Assembly: GCA_024401455.1 (NCBI GenBank)
Contig: JAKSLA010000030.1
Span: 1 to 36,177 of the forward strand
Reading direction: 5' to 3'
Length of the DNA: 36,177 nt
From: Paludibacteraceae bacterium
GTDB taxonomy: Bacteria; Bacteroidota; Bacteroidia; Bacteroidales; Paludibacteraceae
Shown in pieces: positions 1 to 8,703 of this stretch. The notes beneath the pieces were generated by a model that made no database searches, was not told where the DNA came from, and worked only from the letters and a program-made list of their open reading frames with translations. Within the stretch, counting starts at the first letter, position 1, and each line of letters starts with the position of its first letter. The position numbers and the translations under genes were made by a program.

Positions 1-2
1 GT

Positions 3-878
3 GTGTTTGGAAAGACTGGTGCAGGAAAGTCAAGTTTGGTTAATGCTATATTTGGACAGGATGTGTGTCCTGTCAGTGATGTTGAAGCATGTACTAGAGA
101 AATTCAGGAAGCCAATGTTGGAGGCATTATCTTAGTGGATTGTCCAGGTATTGCAGAATCAAAAGAAAGGGATGAAGAATATCATAAATTGTATTCTGAT
201 TTGATTCCAAAAATGGACGCGATAATTTGGGTTCTTCAGGGAGACAATAGAAGTTATGGCCCTGATATTGAATTCTACGAACTTCTTAGAGAATGTTTTA
301 AGACCAAAGACGGTAAGAATGCACCGATATATTTCGCATTGAACCAAGTTGACAAAATTGAACCTTTTAGAGAATGGGATGTAGATACATGTCAACCAGG
401 TCCTAAGCAAGCACAGAATATCAAAGCAAAGGTTGAGAATGTAGCAGCTGTATTCAAAACAGCATCGAATATGGTGATACCAGTTTCTGCGGTAGAACGA
501 TATAATCTCTCTGAACTTATTGCTGCTTTGCTCAATTCTCTTCCTGCAAACCAAGCGATTATCGCTTCCAGCCAGATAAATGATAAGTGGGCAGAAGAAA
601 GAAGAAAGCAAGACGAGCGAATTAAGGAACTAGAAAGACAGAATAAAGCTGCTGCTGCTGCTCTTCGTAAAAAGCAGAAGGAAGAAGACAAAAGAATTCA
701 AGAGGCTGAACAGAAAAAGCGAGAGGAATATAACCAGAATTTGGCTCAACGCGTTGGACAAAAGTTAGAGGAAGTTGGAGATTTCGTGGAAAAAATCCCT
801 GTTGTAGGAGATGTTGTCGGTGGAGCATTGAAGATCGCAGGAAAAATCATTGGAGGTATAGGCTCTTGGTTCAATTAG
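3..878 (+). CDS. GTPase of the YfjP/YeeP (HSR1-like) type, 5'-truncated by window edge
   Basis: This is a P-loop GTPase whose beginning lies outside the window. The reading frame is open to the left edge and the GTG at position 3 is probably an internal Val codon. G1 is GKTGAGKSS (residues 3-11 of the visible part), the G2 Thr is T31, G3 is DCPG (46-49), G4 is NQVD (114-117) and G5 is SAV (162-164). After the G domain comes a highly charged K/E/R/Q-rich coiled coil (about 194-256). The protein ends in a Gly-rich hydrophobic or amphipathic tail (about 260-290) that could contact a membrane. The core resembles the prophage-associated YfjP/YeeP GTPases. It is the first visible member of a tight three-gene operon of related GTPases. 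Its cellular role is not known; membrane action and assembly with the next two products are inferences. Confidence 0.85.
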   Translation: MFGKTGAGKSSLVNAIFGQDVCPVSDVEACTREIQEANVGGIILVDCPGIAESKERDEEYHKLYSDLIPKMDAIIWVLQGDNRSYGPDIEFYELLRECFKTKDGKNAPIYFALNQVDKIEPFREWDVDTCQPGPKQAQNIKAKVENVAAVFKTASNMVIPVSAVERYNLSELIAALLNSLPANQAIIASSQINDKWAEERRKQDERIKELERQNKAAAAALRKKQKEEDKRIQEAEQKKREEYNQNLAQRVGQKLEEVGDFVEKIPVVGDVVGGALKIAGKIIGGIGSWFN

Positions 879-886
879 AGAATGAT

Positions 887-1618
887 ATGTCTGTAAACAT
901 TCAAAAACATTTCAACCTTCTGGATTTTTTAAATCTGGAAGGTTTCTCTATTTTACAAAATAGAGTGGATGATATAATAAGAGTTTTAAAATCAGATCGG
1001 AATCACGAATGGACTTATATTTCGAATGGGAAAGAAAGACCAGTAAAAGTTTTAAATATACTGTTTATCGGACAGACAGGAACTGGTAAGTCCACCACAA
1101 TCAATAGACTCACAGGTGGGGAGTATATGCTCACAAGCGACGTTATGTGTTGCACAAAAGAGATGAATAGCATCACTTATGAAATTGATGACGATGTATT
1201 CGTTTGTTTTTGTGATATGCCAGGATTAGGAGAAAACTCAGATATAGATAGAACATATAAAGAATGGTATGACAACATGTACGATAGTGCGGATTGCGTG
1301 GTTTATATGTTGAGCGCCGATAAGCGAGATCTTGCAATAGATGAAGAAGAGTTTGGAAAATTATTATGGAAGAATCCAAACAAGATTTTTGTCGGAATAA
1401 ATTGTATAGATAAAATTCCTCCATTATCAAGGGGAGTTTATAAGGTGCCAACACCAGAGCAACAAATAAATATTCATAGAAAAATAGAAGATGTTGCAAG
1501 ACAGTTTCGAATATCATATTACAGAATCTTAGAATTTTCCGCAATGGAAAACTATAATGTTCATTTGCTGAAAAAACAAATTTGTGAAACAATTATAGAA
1601 AACATGGGTTTGGGATGA
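887..1618 (+). CDS. Small GTPase, second of three tandem paralogues
   Basis: A 243-residue GTPase is read from ATG 887, eight bases after the stop of the preceding gene. An in-frame TTG at 866 would overlap that gene and is less likely. An N-terminal helical extension of about 55 residues precedes the G domain. G1 is GQTGTGKST (62-70), the G2 Thr is T90, G3 is DMPG (110-113), G4 is NCID (172-175) and G5 is SAM (218-220). Unlike the first gene it has no coiled coil or hydrophobic tail. It is closely similar to the third gene throughout, including the block between G4 and G5 with PTPEQQINIHRKIEDV. The next gene starts inside its stop codon (ATGA), so translation is probably coupled. The function is unknown. 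All nucleotide-binding motifs are intact, so it should bind GTP. Confidence 0.85.
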   Translation: MSVNIQKHFNLLDFLNLEGFSILQNRVDDIIRVLKSDRNHEWTYISNGKERPVKVLNILFIGQTGTGKSTTINRLTGGEYMLTSDVMCCTKEMNSITYEIDDDVFVCFCDMPGLGENSDIDRTYKEWYDNMYDSADCVVYMLSADKRDLAIDEEEFGKLLWKNPNKIFVGINCIDKIPPLSRGVYKVPTPEQQINIHRKIEDVARQFRISYYRILEFSAMENYNVHLLKKQICETIIENMGLG

Positions 1619-2415
1619 CAACAAAAAGAATAGTTCGAGAAAAGACTATTAACAAAAAGAAAATCAGGGTTAACGTAGTCCATAGATATAGATCAGACAA
1701 ATTATCCAGATTAGAATATTTTGAATCCTTAAGGAATCAGAAAGAACAAATAACAAAGAAAATATCTAACAATAAACTTTTTTCGTGGAGGGAATACTCT
1801 GGTCTTCCGAGAACTATCTATTGTACAAATATATTGTTTGTTGGACAAACGGGAACAGGTAAGTCGTCAACATTAAATCACCTTTTAAATGATGATTACA
1901 TGGCCACATCAGACTACGAATCTTGTACAAAAACTGTGAATAGTTCAGAAGTTTACATTGGCAAAGAATGTTATATTAGTTTCTGCGATATGCCTGGAAT
2001 TGGCGAAAATCAAGAAGCGGATAAACACTATTTAGAACTGTATTCAAGAATGACAGAAAAGTCAGATGTAATAGTTTATTTATTGAGTGCGGATAAACGT
2101 GATTATGCTATTGATTTGAAAGAATTTCGCAGTTTAAAACGAAGATATTCTAAAAAAATATTTATCGGATTGAATGGGATAGATAAGATCGAACCAATCT
2201 CAAGAGTTGCAGAATGGACAGGACCAACAGAGGCACAACAGATTAATATTGAGCGAAAAGTAGAAGATATAAGGAAATTGTTCAGGGTAAAAAAAGATGA
2301 TATTATCCCATTTTCTGCAATATGCGATTATAAATTGGAAGATATTGCAAGAAAAATAACAGATACTCTTCTTATCAATATGCAATCAGGCATTGTGAAA
2401 AAGATTCACTTTTGA
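1615..2415 (+). CDS. Small GTPase, third of three tandem paralogues
   Basis: A 266-residue GTPase starts at an ATGA overlap with the previous stop codon, a classic sign of translational coupling. A basic N-terminal extension of about 70 residues (many K and R) precedes the G domain. G1 is GQTGTGKSS (77-85), the G2 Thr is T105, G3 is DMPG (125-128), G4 is NGID (187-190) and G5 is SAI (234-236). It shares with its two neighbours the G4-G5 insert carrying a PT..AQQINIERKVEDI pattern, so all three arose from one ancestor. The second and third genes are the closest pair. The operon ends at a strong terminator downstream. No function can be assigned. A role in a multi-GTPase assembly, perhaps defence or membrane remodelling, is speculative. 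Confidence 0.85.
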   Translation: MTTKRIVREKTINKKKIRVNVVHRYRSDKLSRLEYFESLRNQKEQITKKISNNKLFSWREYSGLPRTIYCTNILFVGQTGTGKSSTLNHLLNDDYMATSDYESCTKTVNSSEVYIGKECYISFCDMPGIGENQEADKHYLELYSRMTEKSDVIVYLLSADKRDYAIDLKEFRSLKRRYSKKIFIGLNGIDKIEPISRVAEWTGPTEAQQINIERKVEDIRKLFRVKKDDIIPFSAICDYKLEDIARKITDTLLINMQSGIVKKIHF

Positions 2416-2487
2416 TTAATGAGTTGGGCTTCTAAAATTTCTCTAACTTTACCGAATGCAAGAACGTCGAAAATAACGGCCTCCAAC

Positions 2488-2531
2488 AAAAAAGTAGCGG
2501 ACTGAAATTCAAATCGGTCCGCTACTTTTTT
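2488..2531. terminator. Bidirectional intrinsic terminator between the GTPase operon and the TrpB-like gene
   Basis: Perfect 15-nt arms (2488-2502 and 2517-2531) read AAAAAAGTAGCGGAC and its complement. The stem extends about three more pairs, including one G-T. A-runs and T-runs flank both sides, so it can end transcripts from either direction: the GTPase operon on + and the TrpB-like gene on -. Confidence 0.9.
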
Positions 2532-2564
2532 ACTTTAAGTTATCCCCAAATATTGGATTATCCC

Positions 2565-3932
2565 TTATTTGATAATCTTCTCCAATTTACTAATGTTATC
2601 TGCAATCTCTTGGTCAGGCAACTCATAATTGGTCAAGTCGCCAGCGATGTATTGGTCGTAAGCCGTCATATCGATCAAACCATGTCCAGACAAGTTGAAG
2701 AGGATGACCTTCTCTTTGCCTTCCTCTTTTGCCTTCTTAGCCTCGCGAATAGCAGTTGCAATAGCGTGAGAAGACTCTGGAGCAGGAATGATTCCCTCTG
2801 CCTTTGCAAATAGAGTAGCAGCCTCAAATGTCTCGAGTTGAGGAATATCTACACCCTTCATCATGCCATCCTTAATCAATTGGCTGACGATTGTTCCTGC
2901 ACCGTGGTAGCGAAGACCTCCTGCGTGGATGTGTGCAGGCGAGAAGTTGTGGCCCAACGTGTACATTGGCAACATTGGCGTGTAACCAGCCTCGTCACCG
3001 AAATCATATTGGAATACACCACGCGTCAACTTAGGGCAAGACGCAGGCTCTGCGGCCAAGAATTGAGTCTTTTTGCCGTCTAAGAGGTTGTGACGCATGA
3101 ATGGGAAGGAGATGCCACCGAAGTTAGAACCACCACCGAAGCAACCGATTACGATGTCTGGATACTCTCCCGCCATTGCCATTTGCTTCTCAGCCTCCAA
3201 ACCGATGATGGTTTGGTGTAGTGTTACGTGGTTCAACACGCTACCCAACACATATTTACAGTTAGGTGTTTGCATTGCCAATTCAACAGCCTCTGAGATT
3301 GCTGTACCCAAACTGCCTTGGTAGTTAGGGTTCTTGGTCAAAATGTCCTTTCCTGCGCGTGTAGTCATGCTTGGTGATGCAACGACTTGGGCTCCGTAGG
3401 TTTGCATGATGGAGCGGCGGTATGGCTTTTGGTTATAGCTGATCTTTACCATATAAACAGCCAATTCAAGGTCGAATGCCTTTGCAGCGTATGAAAGAGC
3501 GGCGCCCCATTGGCCTGCACCCGTCTCGGTAGTGATGTTGGTGATACCCTCCTTTTTACAATAGTATGCTTGGGCCAAAGCTGAGTTCAACTTATGTGAT
3601 CCGACAGGACTGACGCTCTCGTTCTTGAAGTAGATGTGCGCTGGAGTGTCCAACGCCTTCTCCAAGCCGTAAGCTCTTACCAATGGTGTGGAACGATAGC
3701 TCTTGTACATATCGCGAACTTCCTCTGGAATTTCAATCCAAGCGTCAGTGGTGTTCAATTCTTGTTCTGAACAAGCGCGGTTGAAGAGGCCACACATCTC
3801 ATCTACGGTGATTGGCTTCTTGGTTTGAGGATTAAGCATAGGGAGTGGCTTGTTCTTCATGTCAGCCACAATGTTATACCAAGCAGTTGGTATTTCTTTT
3901 TCTGTCAAGAAAAATCTCTTTTGTTTTTCCAT
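2565..3932 (-). CDS. TrpB-like PLP-dependent enzyme (TrpB2 type)
   Basis: A 455-residue fold-type II PLP enzyme of the TrpB-related (TrpB2) group, which uses PLP to join indole and serine or acts as a lone tryptophan-synthase beta-like enzyme. The PLP lysine is K114 in GSHKLNSA, the ETGAGQWG loop lies at 136-143, and the phosphate-binding loop GGGSN at 266-270. The N-terminal extension of about 80 residues before the core and the overall length fit TrpB2 rather than classical TrpB, which is about 395 residues. There is no trpA or other trp gene beside it. It stands alone between two terminators, so its promoter must lie in the short gap upstream. The physiological substrate is not settled by sequence; indole salvage is a reasonable inference. 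Confidence 0.92.
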   Translation of the reverse strand: MEKQKRFFLTEKEIPTAWYNIVADMKNKPLPMLNPQTKKPITVDEMCGLFNRACSEQELNTTDAWIEIPEEVRDMYKSYRSTPLVRAYGLEKALDTPAHIYFKNESVSPVGSHKLNSALAQAYYCKKEGITNITTETGAGQWGAALSYAAKAFDLELAVYMVKISYNQKPYRRSIMQTYGAQVVASPSMTTRAGKDILTKNPNYQGSLGTAISEAVELAMQTPNCKYVLGSVLNHVTLHQTIIGLEAEKQMAMAGEYPDIVIGCFGGGSNFGGISFPFMRHNLLDGKKTQFLAAEPASCPKLTRGVFQYDFGDEAGYTPMLPMYTLGHNFSPAHIHAGGLRYHGAGTIVSQLIKDGMMKGVDIPQLETFEAATLFAKAEGIIPAPESSHAIATAIREAKKAKEEGKEKVILFNLSGHGLIDMTAYDQYIAGDLTNYELPDQEIADNISKLEKIIK

Positions 3933-3967
3933 GGATGTTTTGTTATGTTAATGAATTGCTCTGAATA

Positions 3968-4000
3968 TGAAAAGACCGCATGTGAGAGACATGCGGTCTT
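3968..4000 (-). terminator. Intrinsic terminator of metG
   Basis: Perfect 12-bp inverted repeat (AAGACCGCATGT at 3972-3983 and its complement at 3989-4000) with a 5-nt loop. On the - strand it is followed by a short T run. It lies just after the metG stop codon and before the TrpB-like gene, so the two are probably transcribed separately. Confidence 0.85.
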
Positions 4001-4011
4001 AGTATGTGAGG

Positions 4012-6087
4012 TTATCCTACGATGCAACCGTTTGCAACTTCCTTGCTTGGGGAGATTACCACAAGTTTTCCGTCGCTGTTGACAGCAGACATGATCATAC
4101 CTTGGCTCTCGATGCCCATCATCTTTCTTGGCTTGAAGTTGGCCACGAAGCACACCTGTTTGCCCACAAGTTCAGCAGGGTTAGGGTAACTCTTTGCTAT
4201 GCCGGATAGGATTGTGCGTCCACCCATGCCATCGTCAATTTTAAACTGCAGAAGTTTATCAGACTTAGGTACGTTTGTACACTCAAGGATCTTTCCGACG
4301 CGGATATCCAACTTTTCGAAGCCCTCGAAGTCAGCATACTCCTTTACAGGTTCTGGCTTCCAAGAGGCGGCCATTGCCTTAGCCTCTGCCTCGGCAGCAG
4401 CCTCGGCGTTCTTCTTTTTGATTCCTCCAAGACGTTTGATTTGAGCGTCGATCACGTCATCCTCGATCTTTTCGAACAAGAGGTCTGCCTTGTTTGTCTG
4501 GTGGCCAGTAGGAAGGATGTCGATTGAACCAAGGTCGTTCCACTTGAACTCAGGCATGGCAAGGAATCCTCTCAACTTTTCGCTTGAGAATGGAAGGAAT
4601 GGCTCGAAAGCGATGGCAAGGTTGGCAGCGATTTGAAGAGAGATGTTCATGATTGTCTTTACTCTTGCCTCGTCTGTCTTGATTACCTTCCAAGGTTCGC
4701 AGTCGGCAAGATACTTGTTGCCGATACGGGCAAGGTTCATTGCCTCTTTCAATGCATCACGGAAACGGAAGATCTCCAAGTAATGCTCAAGGTTCTTGCG
4801 GATGTCAGCGAACTCTTGTAATGTTTGCTTGTCATAATCTGTCAACTCGCCTCTCTCAGGCACGGCACCGTTGTAGTATTTTTGAGTAAGCACCATGGTG
4901 CGGTTGATGAAGTTACCGTAGATGGCCACAAGCTCGTTGTTGTTGCGTGCTTGATAGTCTTTCCAAGTAAAATCATTATCCTTAGTCTCGGGAGCGTTGG
5001 CGGTAAGCACGTAGCGAAGCACATCCTGCTTGCCTGGGATGTCGCGTAGGTATTCGTGCAACCATACTGCCCAATTGCGGGAGGTACTGATCTTATCGCC
5101 CTCAAGGTTCAAGAACTCATTGGCGGGCACGTTGTCCGGAAGGATGTAGCTGCCCTCTGCCTTTAGCATAGCAGGGAACACGATGCAGTGGAACACGATG
5201 TTATCTTTGCCGATGAAGTGAAGGAGGCGTGTTTCTGGATCTTTCCACCATTTTTCCCATGAATCAGGAAGAAGCTCCTTTGTGTTGCTTATGTATCCGA
5301 TAGGAGCGTCAAACCAAACGTAGAGCACTTTGCCCTCTGCTCCTTCCACAGGAACTGGAATGCCCCAATCGAGGTCGCGGCTCACGGCACGAGGTTGAAG
5401 GTGCATATCCAACCAACTCTTACATTGGCCATATACATTGGTTTTCCATTCCTTGTGGTCGTTCAAAATCCATTTGCTCAACCACTCCTCGTGTTTGTCA
5501 AGAGGCAAGTACCAGTGCTTCGTCTCCTTCATGACAGGTTTGCTTCCAGAGATGGCACTCTTGGGATTGATAAGTTCAGTAGGTGACAATGTGCTACCGC
5601 ACTTCTCGCACTGATCTCCGTAGGCCCCTTCGGCTCCACATTTAGGGCAAGTACCCGTAATGTAGCGGTCGGCAAGGAATTGCTTTGCCTCCTCGTCGTA
5701 GTATTGCTCCGAACTCTGAGTGATGAATTCGCCTTTGTCGTATAGCTTGCGGAAAAAGTCGGAAGCCACTTCGCGGTGAGTCTTGCTTGTCGTTCTGGAA
5801 TAAACGTCGAATGAGATGCCAAACTCCTTGAATGAGTCCTTGATGATATTGTGGTAGCGGTCCACGATGTCTTGTGGAGTGACGCCCTCTTTCTTGGCCT
5901 TGATTGTGATAGGTACACCATGTTCGTCAGATCCTCCGATGAATAGAACATCTTCGCCTTTCAGACGAAGGAAGCGCACGTAAATATCTGCAGGAACGTA
6001 AACGCCGGCAAGGTGGCCGATGTGAACAGGACCATTAGCGTATGGAAGTGCGGATGTTACGGTTGTCCTTTTGAATTTTTTCTCCAT
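4012..6087 (-). CDS. metG: Methionine--tRNA ligase with C-terminal tRNA-binding domain
   Basis: This enzyme charges tRNA-Met with methionine in the cytoplasm. The 691-residue protein has the class I signature HIGH at 22-25 within [12 protein letters not shown], a four-cysteine zinc knuckle (CPKC...CEKCG, about 146-161) and a KMSKS-type loop reading KISTS at about 331-335. The anticodon-binding helical domain follows. After an Ala/Glu-rich linker (about 550-570) comes an EMAP/Arc1p-like tRNA-binding OB domain from about residue 583 to the end. That full architecture matches the long, dimerising bacterial MetG form. It ends right before its own terminator, and a TATCTTTG promoter element lies about 100 bases upstream of the start. 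Confidence 0.97.
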   Translation of the reverse strand: MEKKFKRTTVTSALPYANGPVHIGHLAGVYVPADIYVRFLRLKGEDVLFIGGSDEHGVPITIKAKKEGVTPQDIVDRYHNIIKDSFKEFGISFDVYSRTTSKTHREVASDFFRKLYDKGEFITQSSEQYYDEEAKQFLADRYITGTCPKCGAEGAYGDQCEKCGSTLSPTELINPKSAISGSKPVMKETKHWYLPLDKHEEWLSKWILNDHKEWKTNVYGQCKSWLDMHLQPRAVSRDLDWGIPVPVEGAEGKVLYVWFDAPIGYISNTKELLPDSWEKWWKDPETRLLHFIGKDNIVFHCIVFPAMLKAEGSYILPDNVPANEFLNLEGDKISTSRNWAVWLHEYLRDIPGKQDVLRYVLTANAPETKDNDFTWKDYQARNNNELVAIYGNFINRTMVLTQKYYNGAVPERGELTDYDKQTLQEFADIRKNLEHYLEIFRFRDALKEAMNLARIGNKYLADCEPWKVIKTDEARVKTIMNISLQIAANLAIAFEPFLPFSSEKLRGFLAMPEFKWNDLGSIDILPTGHQTNKADLLFEKIEDDVIDAQIKRLGGIKKKNAEAAAEAEAKAMAASWKPEPVKEYADFEGFEKLDIRVGKILECTNVPKSDKLLQFKIDDGMGGRTILSGIAKSYPNPAELVGKQVCFVANFKPRKMMGIESQGMIMSAVNSDGKLVVISPSKEVANGCIVG

Positions 6088-6188
6088 ATCCTATTTTACT
6101 GCTTTGACTTCCCCGTTAGGGAATAAATATGATTGTTATAAATTTTTTTTGAAAATATGCATTGGCCGATAAAATGGTCAAATTCGTA

Positions 6189-6196
6189 CAAAGATA
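6189..6196 (-). promoter_or_regulatory. Probable metG promoter -7 element
   Basis: On the - strand this reads TATCTTTG followed by TAC, a full match to the Bacteroidota -7 consensus TAnnTTTG. No clear -33 TTTG is visible. Transcription would start near 6183, giving a leader of about 95 bases. Confidence 0.6.
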
Positions 6197-6353
6197 CGAT
6201 TTTATGTAGAAAAACGACTTCCTTTAGGATTGAATGTTTGGGAACTATGGTTGAAAAATAGGTTATGTTGGACAATGAGAAAGGATTTTGTACGGCGAAT
6301 GTTAAAATCAGAAGGCTCTTTTTTATGAAATTTAAGTTTTATCATACTCTCCA

Positions 6354-6386
6354 TTTCAGCGTATAATGATTTTTTTAATACTTTTG
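6354..6386 (+). promoter_or_regulatory. Probable dapB promoter
   Basis: TACTTTTG at 6379-6386 matches TAnnTTTG. TTTC at 6354-6357 lies 21 bases upstream and is a near match to the -33 TTTG element. The predicted start near 6393 gives a leader of about 110 bases before dapB, and the transcript probably continues through lepB and the genes behind it. Confidence 0.5.
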
Positions 6387-6505
6387 TAGAAGATGAAATA
6401 AACATTATGTTGTAAAAGAGGGATTTCCTTTTAAAAGTCACGATTAAAAAACAAAAACAAACAATGGTGAATTTTATAGAGGTCACCTAAAAAAATAGAA
6501 AGAAG

Positions 6506-7252
6506 ATGAAGATTGCATTGATAGGATACGGAAAGATGGGCAAGACCATCGAGCAGATAGCAAAATCACGTGGACATGAGATAGTATCGATTATTGATAT
6601 TGATAACCTTGGTGATTTCGAGTCGGAAGCATTCAAGAGTGCTGATGTAGCCATAGAGTTTTCTCGTCCGGATGTGGCTCTTGCCAACGTGAGGAAATGC
6701 TTTAAGGCGGGTGTTCCAGTCGTTTCGGGAACTACAGGATGGAATCCTGCCGATGTAAAGGAGGAGGTTGAGAAGAACGGGTATACGCTATTTTGGTCGT
6801 CCAATTATAGCATTGGCGTAAATATATTCATGGCGGTCAATAAGTATTTGGCAAAGATCATGAACGGATTTGACAACTATAATGTCTCCATGAGCGAGGT
6901 TCACCATATCCACAAGTTGGATTGGCCAAGCGGTACAGCCATTACGTTGGCCGACGATATCATTGGCAACCTCGACCGCAAGATGAAGTGGGTAAAGGGA
7001 ACATTAACCAGTCCTGATGGTTCCGTATCAGGTTCTACTGAGTGTGCAGCCAACGAGATGCCGGTTAGTTCCATCCGCGAAGGGGAGGTGCCAGGTATCC
7101 ATACAATCCGTTATGAGAGCGAAGTGGATGTCATCACTATCGACCACAATGCCAAGAGCCGTGCAGGATTTGCTTTGGGTGCCGTTGTCGCTGCCGAGTT
7201 TACTGCCGGTAAAAAGGGTATGTTAGGCATGAGTGACATGCTGAAATTCTAA
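6506..7252 (+). CDS. dapB: 4-hydroxy-tetrahydrodipicolinate reductase
   Basis: DapB reduces hydroxy-tetrahydrodipicolinate with NAD(P)H in the lysine/diaminopimelate pathway, which feeds peptidoglycan as well as lysine. The 248-residue protein starts with a Rossmann nucleotide-binding loop, GYGKMG (7-12). SGTTGW lies at 74-79. The catalytic signature EVHHIHKLDWPSGTA (131-145) supplies the His pair at 133-134 and Lys137. The size is normal for the short Bacteroidota form. The start is preceded by a purine-rich stretch (AGAAAGAAG). It is first in a + strand run with lepB 17 bases downstream. asd, an earlier step of the same pathway, lies elsewhere in this window. Confidence 0.97.
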   Translation: MKIALIGYGKMGKTIEQIAKSRGHEIVSIIDIDNLGDFESEAFKSADVAIEFSRPDVALANVRKCFKAGVPVVSGTTGWNPADVKEEVEKNGYTLFWSSNYSIGVNIFMAVNKYLAKIMNGFDNYNVSMSEVHHIHKLDWPSGTAITLADDIIGNLDRKMKWVKGTLTSPDGSVSGSTECAANEMPVSSIREGEVPGIHTIRYESEVDVITIDHNAKSRAGFALGAVVAAEFTAGKKGMLGMSDMLKF

Positions 7253-7269
7253 TTTAAAGGCAGAGAGTA

Positions 7270-8691
7270 ATGGAGATCAATAAAGAAAATTTCTTGAAGC
7301 GATTGAAAGAGGCGCCAGCCAAGCAGTGGATGAAATTTGCATTTGCCGCGTTGTGTTGCGTATTCTTCACAATATGGGCGGATGCATTATGGGTTTTATT
7401 GCTGATTCCTTTGTTTTTGGAGATTTATGTGACAAAATTTGTGAATTGGGGCAAATGGAAGGAGTCAAAGAATCCATTTTTCCGTAAGGTGGCAGAGTGG
7501 GCAGACGCTTGCATCTTTGCGTTGGTGGCTGTATATGTCATCAACATCTATTTCTTCCAGAATTATAGGATCCCAACCTCTTCATTGGAAAAGTCGTTGT
7601 TGGTGGGAGATATGCTCTTTGTGAGCAAGTTGAGTTATGGTCCTCGTACACCGATAACGCCGATTGCCTTCCCGTTGGAGCACAATACCATTTTTGGTGT
7701 GAAGTCTTATTCTGACGTCCCTGAATGGGAGTACAAGCGTTTGGCGGGTTTGGGGCAAGTAGAGCGTGATGATATCGTGGTATTCAACTTTCCGGTTGGA
7801 GACACGGTGGCTTTGAAAGTACAGAATCCTGACTATTATAAGTTGGTTCATACGTATGGTCGTGATTATATCTGGGGTCACCCGGAGAAGTTTGGCGAGA
7901 TTATTTACCGTCCGATCGACCGTCGTGAGAACTATGTGAAGCGTTGTGTGGCCTTGCCGGGCGATTCGCTTCAGATTGTCAAGGGTGATGTCTATGTGAA
8001 TGGAAAGAAGCAGAAGGAGATTCCTGGCTTGCAGTACAACTATTTCGTGGAGATGAGTGCCACGATTGCCGACCAGGCTTTTGAATCGTTGGGTATCAGT
8101 GTGGATGACAGGCTCTTGATTAACAAGAACAGGGAGGCTTACCAGGTTTTGGCGGATATGGGCTATAAGATGGATGAGCAAAGCAGAATGAACTACATCT
8201 ATCGACTTCCATTGACGAAGGAGGCTTATACTCGTGTTTCTAAATTCAAGAATTTGGTTTCTATTAAAAAGGAACCGGACAATTTGATGGGCGAAGACAA
8301 GACTTTCCCGTTGAACATGAATACGGGTTGGACGCGTGACGATTATGGTCCGATCTGGATTCCGAAGAAAGGGGCAACGGTTAAGTTGACGCTTGACAAT
8401 CTTCCATTGTATGAATTGATTATTCGTAATTTCGAGCATAATACATTGGCTGTGAAAGATGGCGTGATTCTCATCAATGGAACTTCTGCGGATACATATA
8501 CGTTTAAATACGATTACTATTGGATGATGGGTGACAACCGCCATAATTCGGCAGACTCTCGTTATTGGGGTTTTGTGCCAGAAGATCATATTGTGGGTAA
8601 GCCAATCTTTATTTGGGTGTCGTTCGACAAGGACAAGCCATTCTTCTCGTCAATCCGTTGGAATCGTGTGTTTAAGATGGTTCACGAATAA
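7270..8691 (+). CDS. lepB: Signal peptidase I
   Basis: LepB cleaves signal peptides from exported proteins at the outer face of the inner membrane. The 473-residue protein has hydrophobic N-terminal segments (about 22-56 and 80-97). The catalytic Ser105 lies in IPTSSLEKSL and the catalytic Lys224 in YVKRCVALPGDSL. Box E, GDNRHNSADSR, is at 421-431. The nearly 200 residues between the Lys box and box E hold a large insertion compared with E. coli LepB (324 residues). Such long forms are usual in Bacteroidales. The gene sits 17 bases after dapB and 12 bases before the DUF3108 gene, so these three are likely co-transcribed. Confidence 0.95.
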   Translation: MEINKENFLKRLKEAPAKQWMKFAFAALCCVFFTIWADALWVLLLIPLFLEIYVTKFVNWGKWKESKNPFFRKVAEWADACIFALVAVYVINIYFFQNYRIPTSSLEKSLLVGDMLFVSKLSYGPRTPITPIAFPLEHNTIFGVKSYSDVPEWEYKRLAGLGQVERDDIVVFNFPVGDTVALKVQNPDYYKLVHTYGRDYIWGHPEKFGEIIYRPIDRRENYVKRCVALPGDSLQIVKGDVYVNGKKQKEIPGLQYNYFVEMSATIADQAFESLGISVDDRLLINKNREAYQVLADMGYKMDEQSRMNYIYRLPLTKEAYTRVSKFKNLVSIKKEPDNLMGEDKTFPLNMNTGWTRDDYGPIWIPKKGATVKLTLDNLPLYELIIRNFEHNTLAVKDGVILINGTSADTYTFKYDYYWMMGDNRHNSADSRYWGFVPEDHIVGKPIFIWVSFDKDKPFFSSIRWNRVFKMVHE

Positions 8692-8703
8692 AAAGATCAG
8701 TTT

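Larger units (their letters stand above)
6088..6505. other. AT-rich divergent intergenic region between metG and dapB
   Basis: This 418-base gap separates divergent genes and holds a -7 element for each direction (described separately). A possible 94-codon - strand ORF (6202-6486) has no recognisable domain and overlaps both promoter elements, so it is not called. A small 5-bp hairpin (TTCCC/GGGAA, 6109-6123) lies in the metG leader. No riboswitch or T-box signature was seen. Confidence 0.6.

Noticed and set aside
484-497. TTTCTGCGGTAGAA inside the first GTPase gene, close to the phased palindrome motif at 24.5 kb
   Set aside because: It encodes the conserved G5 region (VSAVE) of the GTPase and has no second copy nearby, so it is a coincidence.
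866-886. TTG 866 as the start of the second GTPase
   Set aside because: It overlaps the first gene's end, and ATG 887 gives a clean start eight bases after the stop.
6202-6486. A 94-codon - strand frame between metG and dapB
   Set aside because: It overlaps the promoter elements of both flanking genes and has no recognisable features.
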